From Micrasema longulum (lineage: Eukaryota; Arthropoda; Insecta; Trichoptera; Brachycentridae): 64,000 nucleotides of DNA. Positions within the stretch are counted from its first letter, which is position 1. Every line of letters begins with the position of its first letter. Under the pieces are notes generated by a model. That model did not search any database. It saw only the letters and a program-made list of their open reading frames with translations, and was not told the DNA's origin. The DNA is taken from contig JAGVSM010001704.1 of assembly GCA_022494885.1 (NCBI GenBank), forward strand, positions 1-64,000. Direction: 5' to 3'. The translations under genes and the position numbers were made by a program. Shown in pieces: positions 34,130 to 46,118 of this stretch.

Positions 34130-36265
34130 GTTGTTAAGAGACGTATTTTTTTATTATAATACAACCAGATACACAAATATGAAAATAAATTATGAATAAA
34201 AGGTTGTAAAGTGAAACAAAACTTCGCTTTTGGATGATTTCGTCCTAGAATATGTTAATTAAATGTTAAGGACGATCTATCGGGGATGTTTAAGATAGTT
34301 TGTAGAGATCCATTAGCACGTACAGATTGAATAACAAGAACTGGCACTTTCACAAAACTCAAACAAACACATTGAAAATCTACAGGATGGTGACTTAAAA
34401 ACGGTTATATTTTAACAAAATGTGCTATCTTTTTTTATTAATGCTCTGTTGAATAAGAAGGTTGAGTATATGAAAAAAACAGTGGGTTGAGAAAATGTAA
34501 TTAATACATTAATTAATTTTTTGGCGAGTACATTTTTTATCAAATATTTTGTGTTTAAAAAAAATGTAATTGAAATGTATACCACAAGTTATATTTTTAT
34601 AATGGATTGTTTTAAGTATAAAAATAGCGGGATTTACTATTTATCAATTAATACGTACATATATTTTGTCGATTACAACTTGTAACATGCGTTTTGTTTA
34701 CACTGTATTCATTATTATTATAATGAACACAAAATATTTGATAAAAAGGTAATCGTTAAAAAATAAATGACTTTTAACTATGACTATGATAATGCCTATG
34801 ACTATATAAATATTAAGTGTTGTTTTTTTATACACACAACCCTCTAATCAAGAAAAGTCTTTTTTCAAACATAGCACATCCCAATAAAAGTCAATGTTAA
34901 GGTTTTTTAAATCAACACTCCTTACATTAAACATGCGTTTGTGCAAGTTTTTCGAACGCGTCAGCACTAGATAATTGACTTATGCATACGGGACTAGATT
35001 AAATGAGAAAATATATTTATAAACCAGTGTTTATAATCCATAAGCCACACATTGAATATAAACTATTTTATTTTTTACAATTAAGAATCGCAGGAAAATC
35101 GGATGAACGCAGTCTACAGTCTGTATATTTTAGTCACGCATGAGCGCTTATAAAAGCGCGTTTGAGAGCGAAAAAGAAAGAGATTTTTTTTTCATAATGC
35201 GTATGCCGTGTTGTCATACCGTGTGCTTATTCACAGATAATACAGAAGCGCATGTGTAAATGTATCGTTCGCGCCAGCTCTTTCTAACTGACCAGTACTG
35301 TATTGTAGTTAAATAATGAATTACCGGTTATCAAAGAGCTTAAAGGATGTTTTGAATTTCTAAGAAATTATTCAAAATTTAGTCAAGTGGAAGTTATAAG
35401 AGCATGAATATTCACCGACTCGACTTTTTAAAGACTCGTCAATCAGTTCTTAAAGCGCGCTTTCGAAATATTTCTTGGAGCTTTTGATAGATTTCTGGCG
35501 CCTCGCTTTCCAAGAATCAGCGCATCTAAACTTGAACAGTCGTGCGGAGATACCAAAGTGAAGAGTTGACGTTCCACACACTTGATAGACATATCGGTGG
35601 GTGTTAGGATTAAATAGATTCACTGAATATGGACCTGATTCCCTCAGAATTTATAATGAAGGGATAAGTACTTAGGCGGTGCAGTTATTCTGGGAAAATG
35701 CAGTTTGATCGAAGCCGGTGAGGAGTGATTGTCTAAATATCCTTACTCTGCACGTCAAAGATACTTCATTTGATCAATATTACTAACATCTATACTAGGG
35801 GACCATGGTACTAATGAATAGTCAAAAATACTCTTTAATTAAAATGTTGAACGTTTAATTTTAAGTGAGCAATTATCGTAAATTCTTATTAATTGTTAAA
35901 TTCAAACCCTGCTCAGCTATAACATGTTTCCCATTTCCAAATACGGTTATTTTTGACATAAAGAAAATAACTACAAAATATTTGGGTTAATCATCATAAC
36001 GCAGAAATTTATTTCTAACATAAAAAATATCAAAACATTGCAAAAAAAAGTTCGACTGTTTTTTTTATCACTGTATAAACTATTATGTTCGTACAGCTAT
36101 GAGAATAACTCACCCTTTGATGAGTTGAATAATATGATATATTATCTCTTTGTCTAGATCTAAGTTTTGATTCCCGAAAAATATGACTCTACAAAATTGT
36201 TCAGGATTTGTATATATTTTGTGTTTTTATCACAGTATTTAGTAGTTTTTCTGGACTAAAATCTA
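34130..36265. other. Non-coding stretch with a GC-richer patch at 35090-35320
   Basis: The patch carries a palindrome GCGCTTATAAAAGCGC at 35144-35159 that contains a TATA-like core, and many CpG-containing motifs. I see no exon. It could be a regulatory element or an alternative promoter, but there is no transcript evidence. Confidence 0.35.
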
Positions 36266-36269
36266 CTAC

Positions 36270-36560
36270 TACTACAACCATCACATCATTTCCCCGTTGG
36301 GGTAGGCAGAGAAAATGGACCACCACACACGTCTATCCTGGCATACATTTGTAGCTTCTTCCACATTCATACATATTGTCATACATGCCCTTCGGTTCTG
36401 TCTGCTTTTGGCATGACCAGACTTAAGATTTTGTTATACCTGATCATGCCACGTCTTCCTCGATCGTCGTCGTTTCACGTTACCGTTCATTTTTGCCATA
36501 AATACTTGTTTTACCATTCTTTCATCGTCCATTCTTTCTATATGACCAAACCATCTCAGA
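36270..36560 (-). pseudogene. RTE-like LINE 3' end, decayed
   Basis: The minus strand matches the tail domain of the copies at 45.8 and 50.5 kb: the 'LRWFGHIERM'-like start at the right, an Arg-rich middle with many breaks, and the end near TACCCCAACGGGGAAATG then a (TAG)n-like tail at the left. Non-functional. Confidence 0.75.
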
Positions 36561-37789
36561 GACCCTTTCTAACGATAAACGCTTTACAATTGGTGTATTA
36601 ATAAAGAGTTCTGTGCACTATTTTTAACGGGTGGAATAAAAAAAGGTAATTTAAAAACGTGGGATAACTTTGGATGTCAAAAAAAGTCGAAGATCGAAAA
36701 ATCAGTGTATTGATTACCGATAACAATATACCAGCAACATTAAGAAAGCAGAACGGCAACAGAATATGTAGTATCGAAAATGCTCACATTCGTCTACATG
36801 ACATTCCATTTTGAAGGCTTGTAATCAAATAAAATAATTTACGTAACGTGAAAGCAAATATAATGTCTTCTAGAACAGAAATTTTCCTTTCAAATGAGTA
36901 CTCGTACAAATAACTTTTAACATTTTTATTTACTTTTAGTGCTAATTTACAAATTTGGAAAAAAATCGGAATAAACTTATGTTAACATCCAATGGAATAT
37001 GATATTTGAATACGGATATTCAATCGTAATAGTAGAATAATTCTGGGCAAAATATTTGATTTAGCTGTTTACAGCTAAAACGGTGTCTTCCTTTGCCAGT
37101 AATTCATCCGAACATAATCCTTCAACCAGCGACAAATAGTCTGACAGCACCAAACACCGAACCCATCCGATTTGTTAATAGTCACGAAGATTAATTACAT
37201 CAGACACAGTCAGTCAGGCATTAGTTGCTTCTTCGGAATCCTATATCATCTTCTAGCCAACCAACTTAGTATAAGATAATGCATTCATCTCTCGTTCAAC
37301 TATTTCTGTTCCTTACCCGCTCTGGGACCTCTCTTATCCTTTTTTTCTGTTTTTTTCTTGCTCACCCTCGTTTTTCATTGTCTCGTTATGAACTGGATAG
37401 AAGAAGTATTTCTTTTCGATTAACTCCGAGAAATTTATTGAATAAAAGGGCTAACCGAAAATGACAGGTTAGATTACAACAAACAGGGGTTGCAAAATAT
37501 CAATTTAAACACTATTCATTTTTGAAAGCGGTTACTTTATAATTTCCGCGTTCTAAAGTTAATAATTAAATTTATTCACTGAAGAATAACTGTTGGAAAC
37601 TAAACTCGTGCTGTTTTCTTTTAAACTTTAACATCAAATATTTTTTTCTACCTGACAAATATTATTTAGAGCCATGTGTATCACAAAATGTTAAATTAAG
37701 GCATTTAAAATAATGAGATAATTACAATATGTTGAGTTTGTCCCCATGTTTGAAGACCATAGACTGGATTTCACCCCTTGTGGAGTCTT

Positions 37790-38068
37790 AAAGAGTAACA
37801 AATTACAAGTGAGATGGAAAACATTTTAGAGAAAGGAATATGGAATTCTAGGGATGGAATATAGAATTCTAATTCCTTACAGGGCTTATGACCTGATATG
37901 AAGAATGAAAGAAATATGGATGTTCAAACATAGGCAAAACGGTGAATGTTACACAGTGCGTAAAGTGGCAACTTAAACCAGCAAACGACAGGTCGACGAC
38001 CCTGTGAGAATGCTTTGACTTTTGTATTCCCTTCTCTAAAATGTTCTCCATTTCTGTTGTAATTTGTT
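37790..38068 (+). mobile_element. MITE copy with both terminal inverted repeats
   Basis: AACAAATTACAAGTGAGATG then GAAAACATTTTAGAGAAAGG at the left is mirrored by CCCTTCTCTAAAATGTTCTC then CATTTCTGTTGTAATTTG at the right. The arms are about 55 bp. This is the clearest copy for defining the family ends. Confidence 0.8.
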
Positions 38069-38379
38069 TATAAGATAATTGTTTATTCATAAAAATGGCA
38101 ACGTAAGTTATTTACTAAATTTTTTTGCATGCAATGAAAATCGCAAGAACGTTAAGATTTTCAGATTTTTTTTACTTAACTTTATTTATTGCAAATTATT
38201 TTATATACCTATATATATTTGTTTCTCTAATCGTAATACGACATTGTTTTCACGTCCATCAAACAATATTATTGAAAACAAGCTTAAAATTGATTCGCCA
38301 CAACTCTTGAAACATGCCAAAAACGTTTAAAAGTGCGTCATAACTGTTTTTTTTTATTATGTCACTGATTATTTTTCTC

Positions 38380-38560
38380 TTTTCAATCCCTGGAGAGAAA
38401 TCAGTAGCGACCACAACCGCGACCCGTTCAAGTGGAACATGCATATTATGCCGCGGCTTCTGTGCTCCGCGACCCTGGCAGACCCAACTTAGACCTCGAG
38501 CCGCCAACTACGCCCCTGATCCTCACTGCCTCGCACCTGAACCCGAATAGTTAATCTCCG
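38380..38560. other. GC-rich patch, unassigned
   Basis: A G+C-rich patch in AT-rich DNA with overlapping short frames on both strands (38359-38550 plus, 38259-38507 minus). Neither translation resembles a paired domain or another known protein. It could be a non-coding element or an undetected exon. Confidence 0.3.
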
Positions 38561-40970
38561 AGGGTTGCGGAGGTGGAATTATAAATTATCAACAAATAGG
38601 ATTTTACGAACGAAGAATGATACTGAATGGCATTCTTGCATCAGCTTAATTGTGTTTTGAGGATATTCATGTATTTTTTCATTATTATTTCAACCATATG
38701 AGAGATTACTTTGCTCCTTGAAGTACATTCATTTTATTTTGAGTATTTTCTTTTGCAGGCAGTTCACGAGTTTAACCAAATTGGGAATTTATCAAGATTG
38801 TCAGATATTTCAACAGAAACGAAGAACTGTTTTGAGAAGCGAACATACAAGTGTAAATATTTAGAGGACTAAAATAACTTTTTTAGAAAACGGGTTTTTT
38901 TTTTAATATGTAAAAACTCCTTTTTAAATACTTGTGGACAAATAAGATATATATATGTATATTTTAATAGTGATATGGAGAAAAAAGTAAAATATAAAAC
39001 AATTAAAATTTATTGAAAATATTTTTTTTATTACTATTAAAACGTACCTTTTTTAATAATGCTAAGAGTATAAGATAATACGCTTTAAACCCTTGAGCAA
39101 TAACACACTACCACTATATACGTCCATATGCACAAAAAATATTTCGAGATTACCAATCATGAAGTTAGCTATTGTTTATTGCAAAACAATGGGCCGTAAG
39201 GTATTCCGATCGAGAATCGCAAGCGCAGCGATGACACCGTCAGTTACACGAATGTTGCTAAACCAAAAATTTTCAACGCTTTTGTTCTGTGGAATAGAGC
39301 GAAATGCCTTCTCCACCACCTAGTGCATTATTATTCTGAGCTGTTAGCACGTCAAAAACAGAAAAATTATTTGAGAGAATTTTTTTTTTTGTATCGGACT
39401 CTTTCCTTACATTCTTTACCCTTTTAAATTTGATGTCAGACAATCAAGATTTATTAAAGAGCATAATAAAATGCTTTTTTTCATCTATTGATAAATTTTA
39501 CATGCCCCTTAATTTATTTAAAAATAAAAATAAATTATCACTCATTATTTCTGGCTCCGATACAATCCCACTTACTATTTCATGATGCTCATACTGACAC
39601 ACACCTGAACACTTACTCCAACACTAATACACATAAACACACATCTACACTTACTCTTATACAAATACACATAAACACTCGGTTATTTAAAAACTTTGCT
39701 GGTCTGTCTTTAATTTGTTTTTTTTTAATGTTACTATATCATTGTCGACTGTTTGTTTCTTTAAAATAAATAAATAAATAACAGTTAGTATTTTTTTTTG
39801 GCCAAAAAACGCACTTGAACTGTTAAGCCATCATTTGATATCTTAATGATTTCATCCAAATCACGTAATTTTACAAATTAAATGGATATCATTTAGTTAT
39901 GGCTCTGCGGACTTGTTCTATTGACTTTAAGGTAAAGCGTAAGTTTAAATTTAAAGTATTTTTTGACTTTGCGTTCCGATGCTTGAGCATTTCAAGATGA
40001 ATTAAGGAAAACGAATCGATAAACCATAGAACCCAATAATTTACAGAAATTGAGGAAGTGCATTTCACTGTAATTAAAATTAATGCAGGAAGTGGTTTTC
40101 TATTAAATTGGCAACAATTTGCATGAGTTGTTTATGCCTGAGCAAAGATCCTGAGATCTGTGTCGATAAATAGACAACTTCGGTAGGTATTTATTGTTTA
40201 GAAATCTAACTAGATTATATTATTAATGTTGCAATGAAAACAGCTTATCAATAATAAAATCAATGATTATTTCATTATATATAATTATAATCAGCAAGTA
40301 AACGGACAGCATACGAAAAATATTAAACTGTACTTTTTAAGCATTATCCACAATTCCAGGGATTTTTAAACAAAAGAAACTTTAATATATTGTTTTTATG
40401 TTAATGTAAATATTTTTTTTTTTATAAGTCTTTTTTATACTGGTTTTAGCCTCGTAGGTTCTGTAGCGGACTCCGGATTGGAAGGTTTGATGCACGAACC
40501 ACGCACTATCAAAAATTTTTTTAACTTGGTTAAGTAAAAATACACATTCAAAGTTTTTAAATGACTCGTGAAGTAAACTTAAATGCAAGCCACTGTTTAA
40601 GACTTTTACTGTTTAAGACTGTTTATATTTGTGTCTAAACCAGTGGTTCTGAACCTTTTCGAAGTCAGGGAGCACTTTTGATCATAAAAAAGATTAAAAA
40701 AAGATTAAATAAAGATAAAAAAAGATTAAAAAAACATACAAAGATAACTCTTATTACAAATAAAACTGAATATTTTATTACAGAAAAGTAAGTACAATAA
40801 ATATTATTGAATTTTTTTGTTGTTAATCGTAGCGATCTAAGATGGGTTTGATGTCCATTCATTAATAACTTCTGGAGAACAAACCTACACACAATATTTC
40901 GCCTATTCAGTTATGCGGTAACTGAAGTAAAACTCTTTGCGCTCTGTCTCATTCTGGAATAAAAAACTGA
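38561..40970. other. AT-rich non-coding stretch with an AC-rich microsatellite
   Basis: A degenerate (ACACAT/ACACTT)n run lies at about 39590-39682. A tandem AAAAGATTAAA-type run lies at 40685-40735. Nothing coding was recognised. Confidence 0.5.
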
Positions 40971-40974
40971 GTAA

Positions 40975-41236
40975 GTCGGCCTCGTGGCGTAATAATGGTC
41001 AGCGCATTTGCCTACCATGCAAAAGGTCTCGGGTTCGATTTCTGACATGGTTGATATGAAATATTATTTAACAGGGTGTTTTAACACTAGAATATTTAAT
41101 AGTCCCTAGACTGGTACCTGAAGCGTAAGACTGATCACCTTACCTTCATGTAACAAAAATGATCAAGATACGCTGCCATTGGTGTACCAATGCAGTCCCT
41201 ATGCACCATTAGGTGCGGAAAGGGAATGATGATGAT
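40975..41236 (+). repeat. tRNA-derived SINE, family A, full length
   Basis: The head GTCGGCCTCGTGGCGTAAT is followed by the B-box GGTTCGATTTC. The body is complete to the CACCATTAGGTGCGGAAAGG end and a short (GAT)n tail. It serves with 42297-42558 as the reference copy. Confidence 0.88.
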
Positions 41237-41784
41237 GTAAATCGGTCGTTCAGTACTGAATTCACAAGTCTGCGTATGCGCAAATTGAGATCTAACAAGC
41301 TCTGAGGAAGCAATTCTAACAAACCAATCCATGTTAATCTTATTTTTATTGTGACTGATTTATAACAAATTAAGAACTTAAATGAATTGACATGGTGATA
41401 TTATAGTATAAAACTACGAAACAGAATTATTTTACAATTAACAATATAATATTATTCAGCATTAAATCCATGATGAAATTTTTTGGTATAATTTCAGCAT
41501 TTAAATATTTCTCATGACAGAATGACGTCATAAGGATGCTTTGACGTTGATTGAGCCAGGTATGGCAAATTCGTAATTTATGGCCATATTGTCAACTCTT
41601 CTTCTCACAAATGGAATTCAACTTAGTGCGTGAAATACAACGGAGCAGCGGCTCTATTGTCCTATTGTCCGATATCAGCAACGAACCAAGAATCCGCTGC
41701 CCATTCGTGGGACTACTTTTGGCTGCTTTCTGCTTTCTGCACTTTGGCCACCTGCTACGTCACAACTTCATTGTCCTAACCAGG

Positions 41785-42080
41785 GCAGGATTGACATATT
41801 CAAATAAGAAATTAAACCTCAATTGGTCGAAAACTACTCTTTTATTAAGTTTTCTTCGGTATTTGATGCTGAGGGATGTCCAGGACGAGTCGATTATTTT
41901 ACAACTTCACGACCCTCTTTGAATGCTTAGTACCACTTAAATGATTTTATTCTCCATATAGTAGTCACGAGTTACCTTTCATCAGCCAACTGTAGGCTTT
42001 CTGCAACCTTTTCAAATGTGTCCAAACCCGAAATTTTGCTCACAACACAAAATTTAAGATAAATTGTTCGTCTTATTTTT
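41785..42080 (-). pseudogene. Mariner-type transposase remnant
   Basis: The minus strand contains a WYxAFKEGREVV segment, then STRPGHPSASNTEENLIKE. This corresponds to the mariner-family linker after the N-terminal helix-turn-helix (W.K.FKEGRE....PR.GRPS.S.T.EN). At least four stops and frame changes interrupt it, and no DD(E/D) catalytic region was found. The 123-codon plus-strand frame at 41551-41922 is antisense to this relic. Confidence 0.7.
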
Positions 42081-42296
42081 TTCTCCATTGTAAAAATCGC
42101 AACACGCTTTTAAGTAAAACCAAAGTTTTTTATTACTGACAGCAAATTAAATGACCGATCGCGCTCATATTTATGGTCAATATAGAGTACAGTTATGACA
42201 ACTTAGAGAAAAAATTGGGAAAAATCATTTACGCAGGCTTTTCAAATTACTCAGTCCCTGTATTTTTTTGGCAGAATGTTTAAGAGCAGGCATATT

Positions 42297-42558
42297 GTCG
42301 GCCTCGTGGTGTAATGGGTTAGCGCGTTAGCCTGTCATGCAAGAGGTCTCGGGTTCGATTCCCGACATGGTTAATATGAAATATTTATTTAAAAGGGTGT
42401 TTTCACACTAGAATATTTCATAGTCCCTGGACTGGTACCTGAAGCGTAAGACTGATCATATCATATTTATGCAACAAAAATGATCAAGATACGCTGCGAT
42501 TAGTGTACCAATAATGTGCCATATGCACCATTAGGTGCAGAAAAAAAACGATGATGAT
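42297..42558 (+). repeat. tRNA-derived SINE, family A, best-preserved copy
   Basis: The head GTCGGCCTCGTGGTGTAATG contains an A-box-like element and is followed by an exact B-box GGTTCGATTCC. The AT-rich body then follows, and the terminal GCACCATTAGGTGCAGAAA and (GAT)n complete it. Length is about 262 bp. Confidence 0.9.
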
Positions 42559-43164
42559 ATTGCCGTAAGTCAATTTCTTTCTTCCTACCAAAACCATTGA
42601 ATTTGAGAAAATTAGAAGTACAAATTTGGACAAATTCTATGTATTGTTGCAGAACCTTATAATTTTGCAAAATTTAAAATGAAAACTTTGTAATTATATA
42701 CACTTTCCTATAAGATTAGGAGAGGGGATGGGAAAGAAAGAAGAATGAGAAATAAAAAACTCAAATATTTTACCCTTCTTTACATAAATGTAAGTAAAGA
42801 AGGTTTCTGATATTAGTGGGTGCATTATTTCACAATCTAGCAGCTACTATATTTTGCCACATTTAATGTTGACATCTTTGATATGATTTATAAAGACTGA
42901 ATTGATCTTTTTATGTGAGGAAATCATTGTTTTAATACTAATAGTGTATGAATGCACGTTTTACTTATTTCTTTATATGTCCCACAGGCTTTTACATTTA
43001 TTAGTAATACGTTCAAGTGCAACAGTGTAACATAAGTATATACATTAGGTTAAAAGTAATAATTACATAAGAAAAACTAAAGGAAACAATAGTAAGTTAA
43101 AATAAGTAAACGTACCCACATAGGTTTATGGGTATACAGAAAGATATTAAGATGTTTAATACAT

Positions 43165-43280
43165 TTACATATGTAAACATACACACATACATATACACCC
43201 ATATGCATAAATACACACCCATATTGACACATATACATACATGCATACATATAAACATACATATAAATATACAAATTATA
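43165..43280. repeat. CATA/ACATAC microsatellite
   Basis: Degenerate repeats of ACATA and CACATAC units. Open frames on both strands over it are low-complexity artefacts. Confidence 0.85.
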
Positions 43281-43503
43281 AAGAAAAATATTATAATAAA
43301 ATATCAAAAATTTCGTAAAATTTAGTTTTCAGAATAATATAACATTTTTAAAAGTTTATGAAAAAAACCTTTTTTTTAGTGTGAAAAGACGTTTGAATGA
43401 ATTAAATTTAACTGTTATTAATAATTTTAGCGGTTATACCAAACGACGTTTTAAAAGATCTCGTCACACCGGCTCTGCGCAGCGCAGTGCGCATGATGGC
43501 TAG

Positions 43504-43776
43504 TCATGGCCGCGCAATTTGCTTGAAAAGCAAATAATTTTCATTGGCCGCAACAGCGGTTAAATATAATTGCTGTTTTTCCTTCTTTTCTTCTAGTGTC
43601 GCTTCTGACAGCGACGTTTGGTCCACTGGCCAGGTGAGGACCAGCGCCATCGTATTGTGCGGATGTATTGATTGGTAACGAATCGAGGATTGGGGGAACG
43701 CCGCGTCAGGTAGCAATTCGCCGTTTACTCGATCACTTTCTACAGACTCATCGAGAGAAATGTACCGGACGAACAA
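43504..43776 (-). other. Unassigned 90-codon open frame with protein-like composition
   Basis: The frame reads MFVRYISLDESVESDRVNGE at the start, has a charged EEKKEKQQLYLTAVAANENY segment near the end, and terminates at TGA. Base composition is about half G+C, unlike the surroundings. An acceptor-like CTGACAG lies just upstream of the frame's continuation, so this could be a last exon or a remnant of a transposon or retrocopy. I recognise no domain. The MITE at 43904-44313 lies immediately upstream. Confidence 0.25.
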
Positions 43777-43903
43777 TTGACCTGTCAGTTTTTTGTTTCA
43801 AATCTCAAATCTCAACGTGAAAAGGAATTATTTTTTTACTGTGACATTTTGTTAAATAACAAAAAAAACAGTGCAGTTTAGAGGATTTGCGGTGTCAGAC
43901 ACA

Positions 43904-44313
43904 TTTGATAAATAGGTATTTGAGCATAGTTTTTCTATCACTCTTTTGCTATTGTGCGGAAAAAAACCTGCACATTGGACTGATCGACAAAATTAAGGTT
44001 TCGTTGTCCCATTTGCGGCTCTCCAAAACTAAACCAATTTTTATCTGATAAAAAGTATCGATATAATATTTTTCATGATAAATAATTTTGGTAAACGGAA
44101 AAATTGCGAGCGCAGTGAATTTCATTTCAATACTCTTTCTTAAAAAAAAAAACGAAATCGGTTCAGTTTCGGGGACGCAAAACGGGACAGCGAAACGTCG
44201 ATTTTAGTTGGGCAAAATCAGTTTAACGTGCAATCGTCTTTTTTGCACAGTGTCGGGGAGGCATTTGCAAATGAGTGAAGGAAAAACAGTGTTCAAATAC
44301 CTATTTATCCAAA
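43904..44313. mobile_element. 410-bp MITE with about 40-bp terminal inverted repeats
   Basis: The left end TTTGATAAATAGGTATTTGA continues through 'GTTTTTCTATCACTC'. The right end is its reverse complement with few changes (CAAATACCTATTTATCCAAA). A partial relative lies at 23234-23384. It has no coding capacity and the target-site duplication is unclear. Confidence 0.8.
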
Positions 44314-45480
44314 CTCTCAGCCACCGCCTGTCTTCTTAAATACGGTAGCTAGTAAAAGACCGTGTACCTAGCTGAACAATTCATAAATAATTTCTGCTTG
44401 TGACTAATTGATATTGTGAATCGTTTCTTTAATGAAATATTTTGTCTGTTATTAAATAGCAGTTCATATTTATGTTTAAAATTTATGATATTTTTTATAG
44501 TTTGGATGGTTTTAACATCGTCTCATAAAAAATAAAAAAAGTAACAAAAAAGGTTCTGCATTAACACTAGAAATTTCAAGCTAGCTAGAACCTGAAACTA
44601 AGAATTAATATAGTTACAAAAAATGACAAAAACATGTTTTTTTTTCTAATTAAAACTAACTTAAAAATAAAAAAAAACAAGCTCTTGTGCTTGAAAAGTG
44701 ACTTCTCCTGTCATAGTTATTTAGTAATTGGAAGTTGTATAACTTCAAATGTTTATAGGGATAAAAGCATAATATACGAAATAAAGAGAACAACATAAAA
44801 TAATAATACAGTAATACTTAAAGGCAAAGTCACAAAATTCAATTTTATTTAAAGCAATTAAAAAGTATTACGAAATGGAAAAAAATATTTATGAAGAAAA
44901 AAACATATCAAAATTTAAAATAATGGTCAAGACATATGTGATAAACAATTTATAAATTAAATATATTTGCAATGTTATTATTAGAACACACATAACAATA
45001 TGTATGATATGTGTGCCCTACTTTAAGATTTAAATAAATAAATACTTTATTATTATTTTATGTTGTTCGGGGATACATAGTAGTTTAAATAGTTTTAAGT
45101 TCATCGGTTCATTGCTTAAACAAGTTAAATAAATTTGTCAATTTGTTTATTTATCATAATATCAACATACGACCCTTCATTTAATTTTTTTTAGCAGTTA
45201 TTACTGCTATTAGTATTATTATGACGCTAAAAAAAAGCATATCATCGGGTTGGCTCCTTTGGAGTACTTTAATAATTACTTTTTTTTTAATTAGCAAGGT
45301 ATTTGAAAGTCATAAGTACTCAATATTAAAAACACTATTTGCAAATACTACTTGAAAAGAAATATATAAATAAGTGAAAAAAAAAACAAGCATTGTAATC
45401 TTTCAAAAGTTGTTTACAATAATTATTGTTTACCTTGTGAAAAAAATGTTATTTTGTCCGTAATTTGGTATCAATACCCT
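44314..45480. other. AT-rich non-coding stretch
   Basis: ACTAGAAATTTCAAGCTAGC near 44574 resembles AGGAAACTTCTAGCTAGTCG near 25010, suggesting a further dispersed repeat. Otherwise nothing recognised. Confidence 0.4.
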
Positions 45481-45484
45481 TTAC

Positions 45485-45695
45485 AAGGATATACCCAGAA
45501 GGCTCATTATGCGTGCCCCCCGCGATTCTGACACCGCTAAGTGCCATATTCTCTCGGCAGGGGGCACGCTCGATCCTTATTAACCCATTAGTGGTGGCTC
45601 TCCAGCGCAGGCCGAATAGCACCTTAGGCGCGGCCGTCGATTAACTGGAATCATTACACGCATTATTGTATAGCGCGCACAGTAATGAGAAATGA
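45485..45695. other. GC-rich single-copy-looking island, candidate regulatory element
   Basis: No frame of coding quality and no match to the repeat families in this window. It contains CCATTAGTGGTGGC, TCGATTAACTGG and similar homeodomain- or paired-like cores, and several CpG-rich words. In a large developmental-gene intron or flank this is what a conserved enhancer looks like. Conservation was not tested. Confidence 0.35.
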
Positions 45696-45711
45696 AATAG
45701 ATCAATGGCGG

Positions 45712-45790
45712 CCTCCGTGGTGTAGTGGTTAAGACGCTCGATTCACACAGAAGGTCCCGGTTCTATTCCCGGTAAGGACACAAAAAGTAA
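45712..45790 (+). repeat. tRNA-like head (Val-like), probably a third SINE type
   Basis: GCCTCCGTGGTGTAGTGGTT has an A-box of the tRNA-Val kind and CCCGGTTCTATTCCCGG is B-box-like with a T-arm palindrome. The 5' and 3' ends do not pair as an acceptor stem, so it is tRNA-derived rather than a tRNA gene. Confidence 0.6.
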
Positions 45791-45806
45791 TGTGAGTAAT
45801 TTTGAG

Positions 45807-46118
45807 TAATGTGGTCTTTTGCGATGGTTCGGTCATGTGGAGCGAATGAATGATGAAAGAACGGCTAAAAAGATTTATGATGCGAATGTGTCTGGTTGTA
45901 GAAGTCGAGGAAGGCCGAGAAAGACATGGCATGATCAAGTACAACAAATTCTTGAAAGTGGTCATGTGAAAAGTCGGAATAATCGACGTGCGTGCATGAG
46001 AAGATGTATGAATGTGAAGGAAGCAAAGGAAGTGTGCCAGGACAGAGTGGTGTGGCGTTCTATCCTCTCTGCCTACCCCCCTGGGGAAATGGCGTGATGG
46101 TTAGTTAGTTAGTTAGTT
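45807..46118 (+). mobile_element. 5'-truncated RTE-like LINE with 12-bp target-site duplication
   Basis: The insert encodes the last 90 or so codons of a LINE ORF without interruption to a TGA at 46095-46097: LRWFGHVERMNDERTAKKIY, a Gly/Arg/Pro stretch (GCRSRGRPRKTWHDQV), and WRSILSAYPPGEMA. A GATGGTTAGTTAGTTAG tail follows. AGTAATTTTGAG occurs at 45795-45806 and again at 46119-46130, a clean target-site duplication. The insertion is therefore complete as found, about 312 bp and recent. It interrupted the sequence following the tRNA-like head at 45712. Confidence 0.88.

Noticed and set aside
36080..36140. Donor-like GTGAGT on the minus strand as the end of an upstream eyg exon
   Set aside because: The sequence before it is AT-rich and does not encode paired-domain residues.
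38359..38550. Possible missing paired-domain exon in the GC-rich patch
   Set aside because: Neither strand translates to paired-domain sequence, and no phase 1 donor follows a suitable Gly codon.
41551..41922. 123-codon plus-strand frame
   Set aside because: Part of it is antisense to a mariner transposase relic, and no domain was seen.
45712..45790. A functional tRNA-Val gene
   Set aside because: A- and B-box-like parts are present but the acceptor arms do not pair and the sequence continues into non-tRNA DNA.
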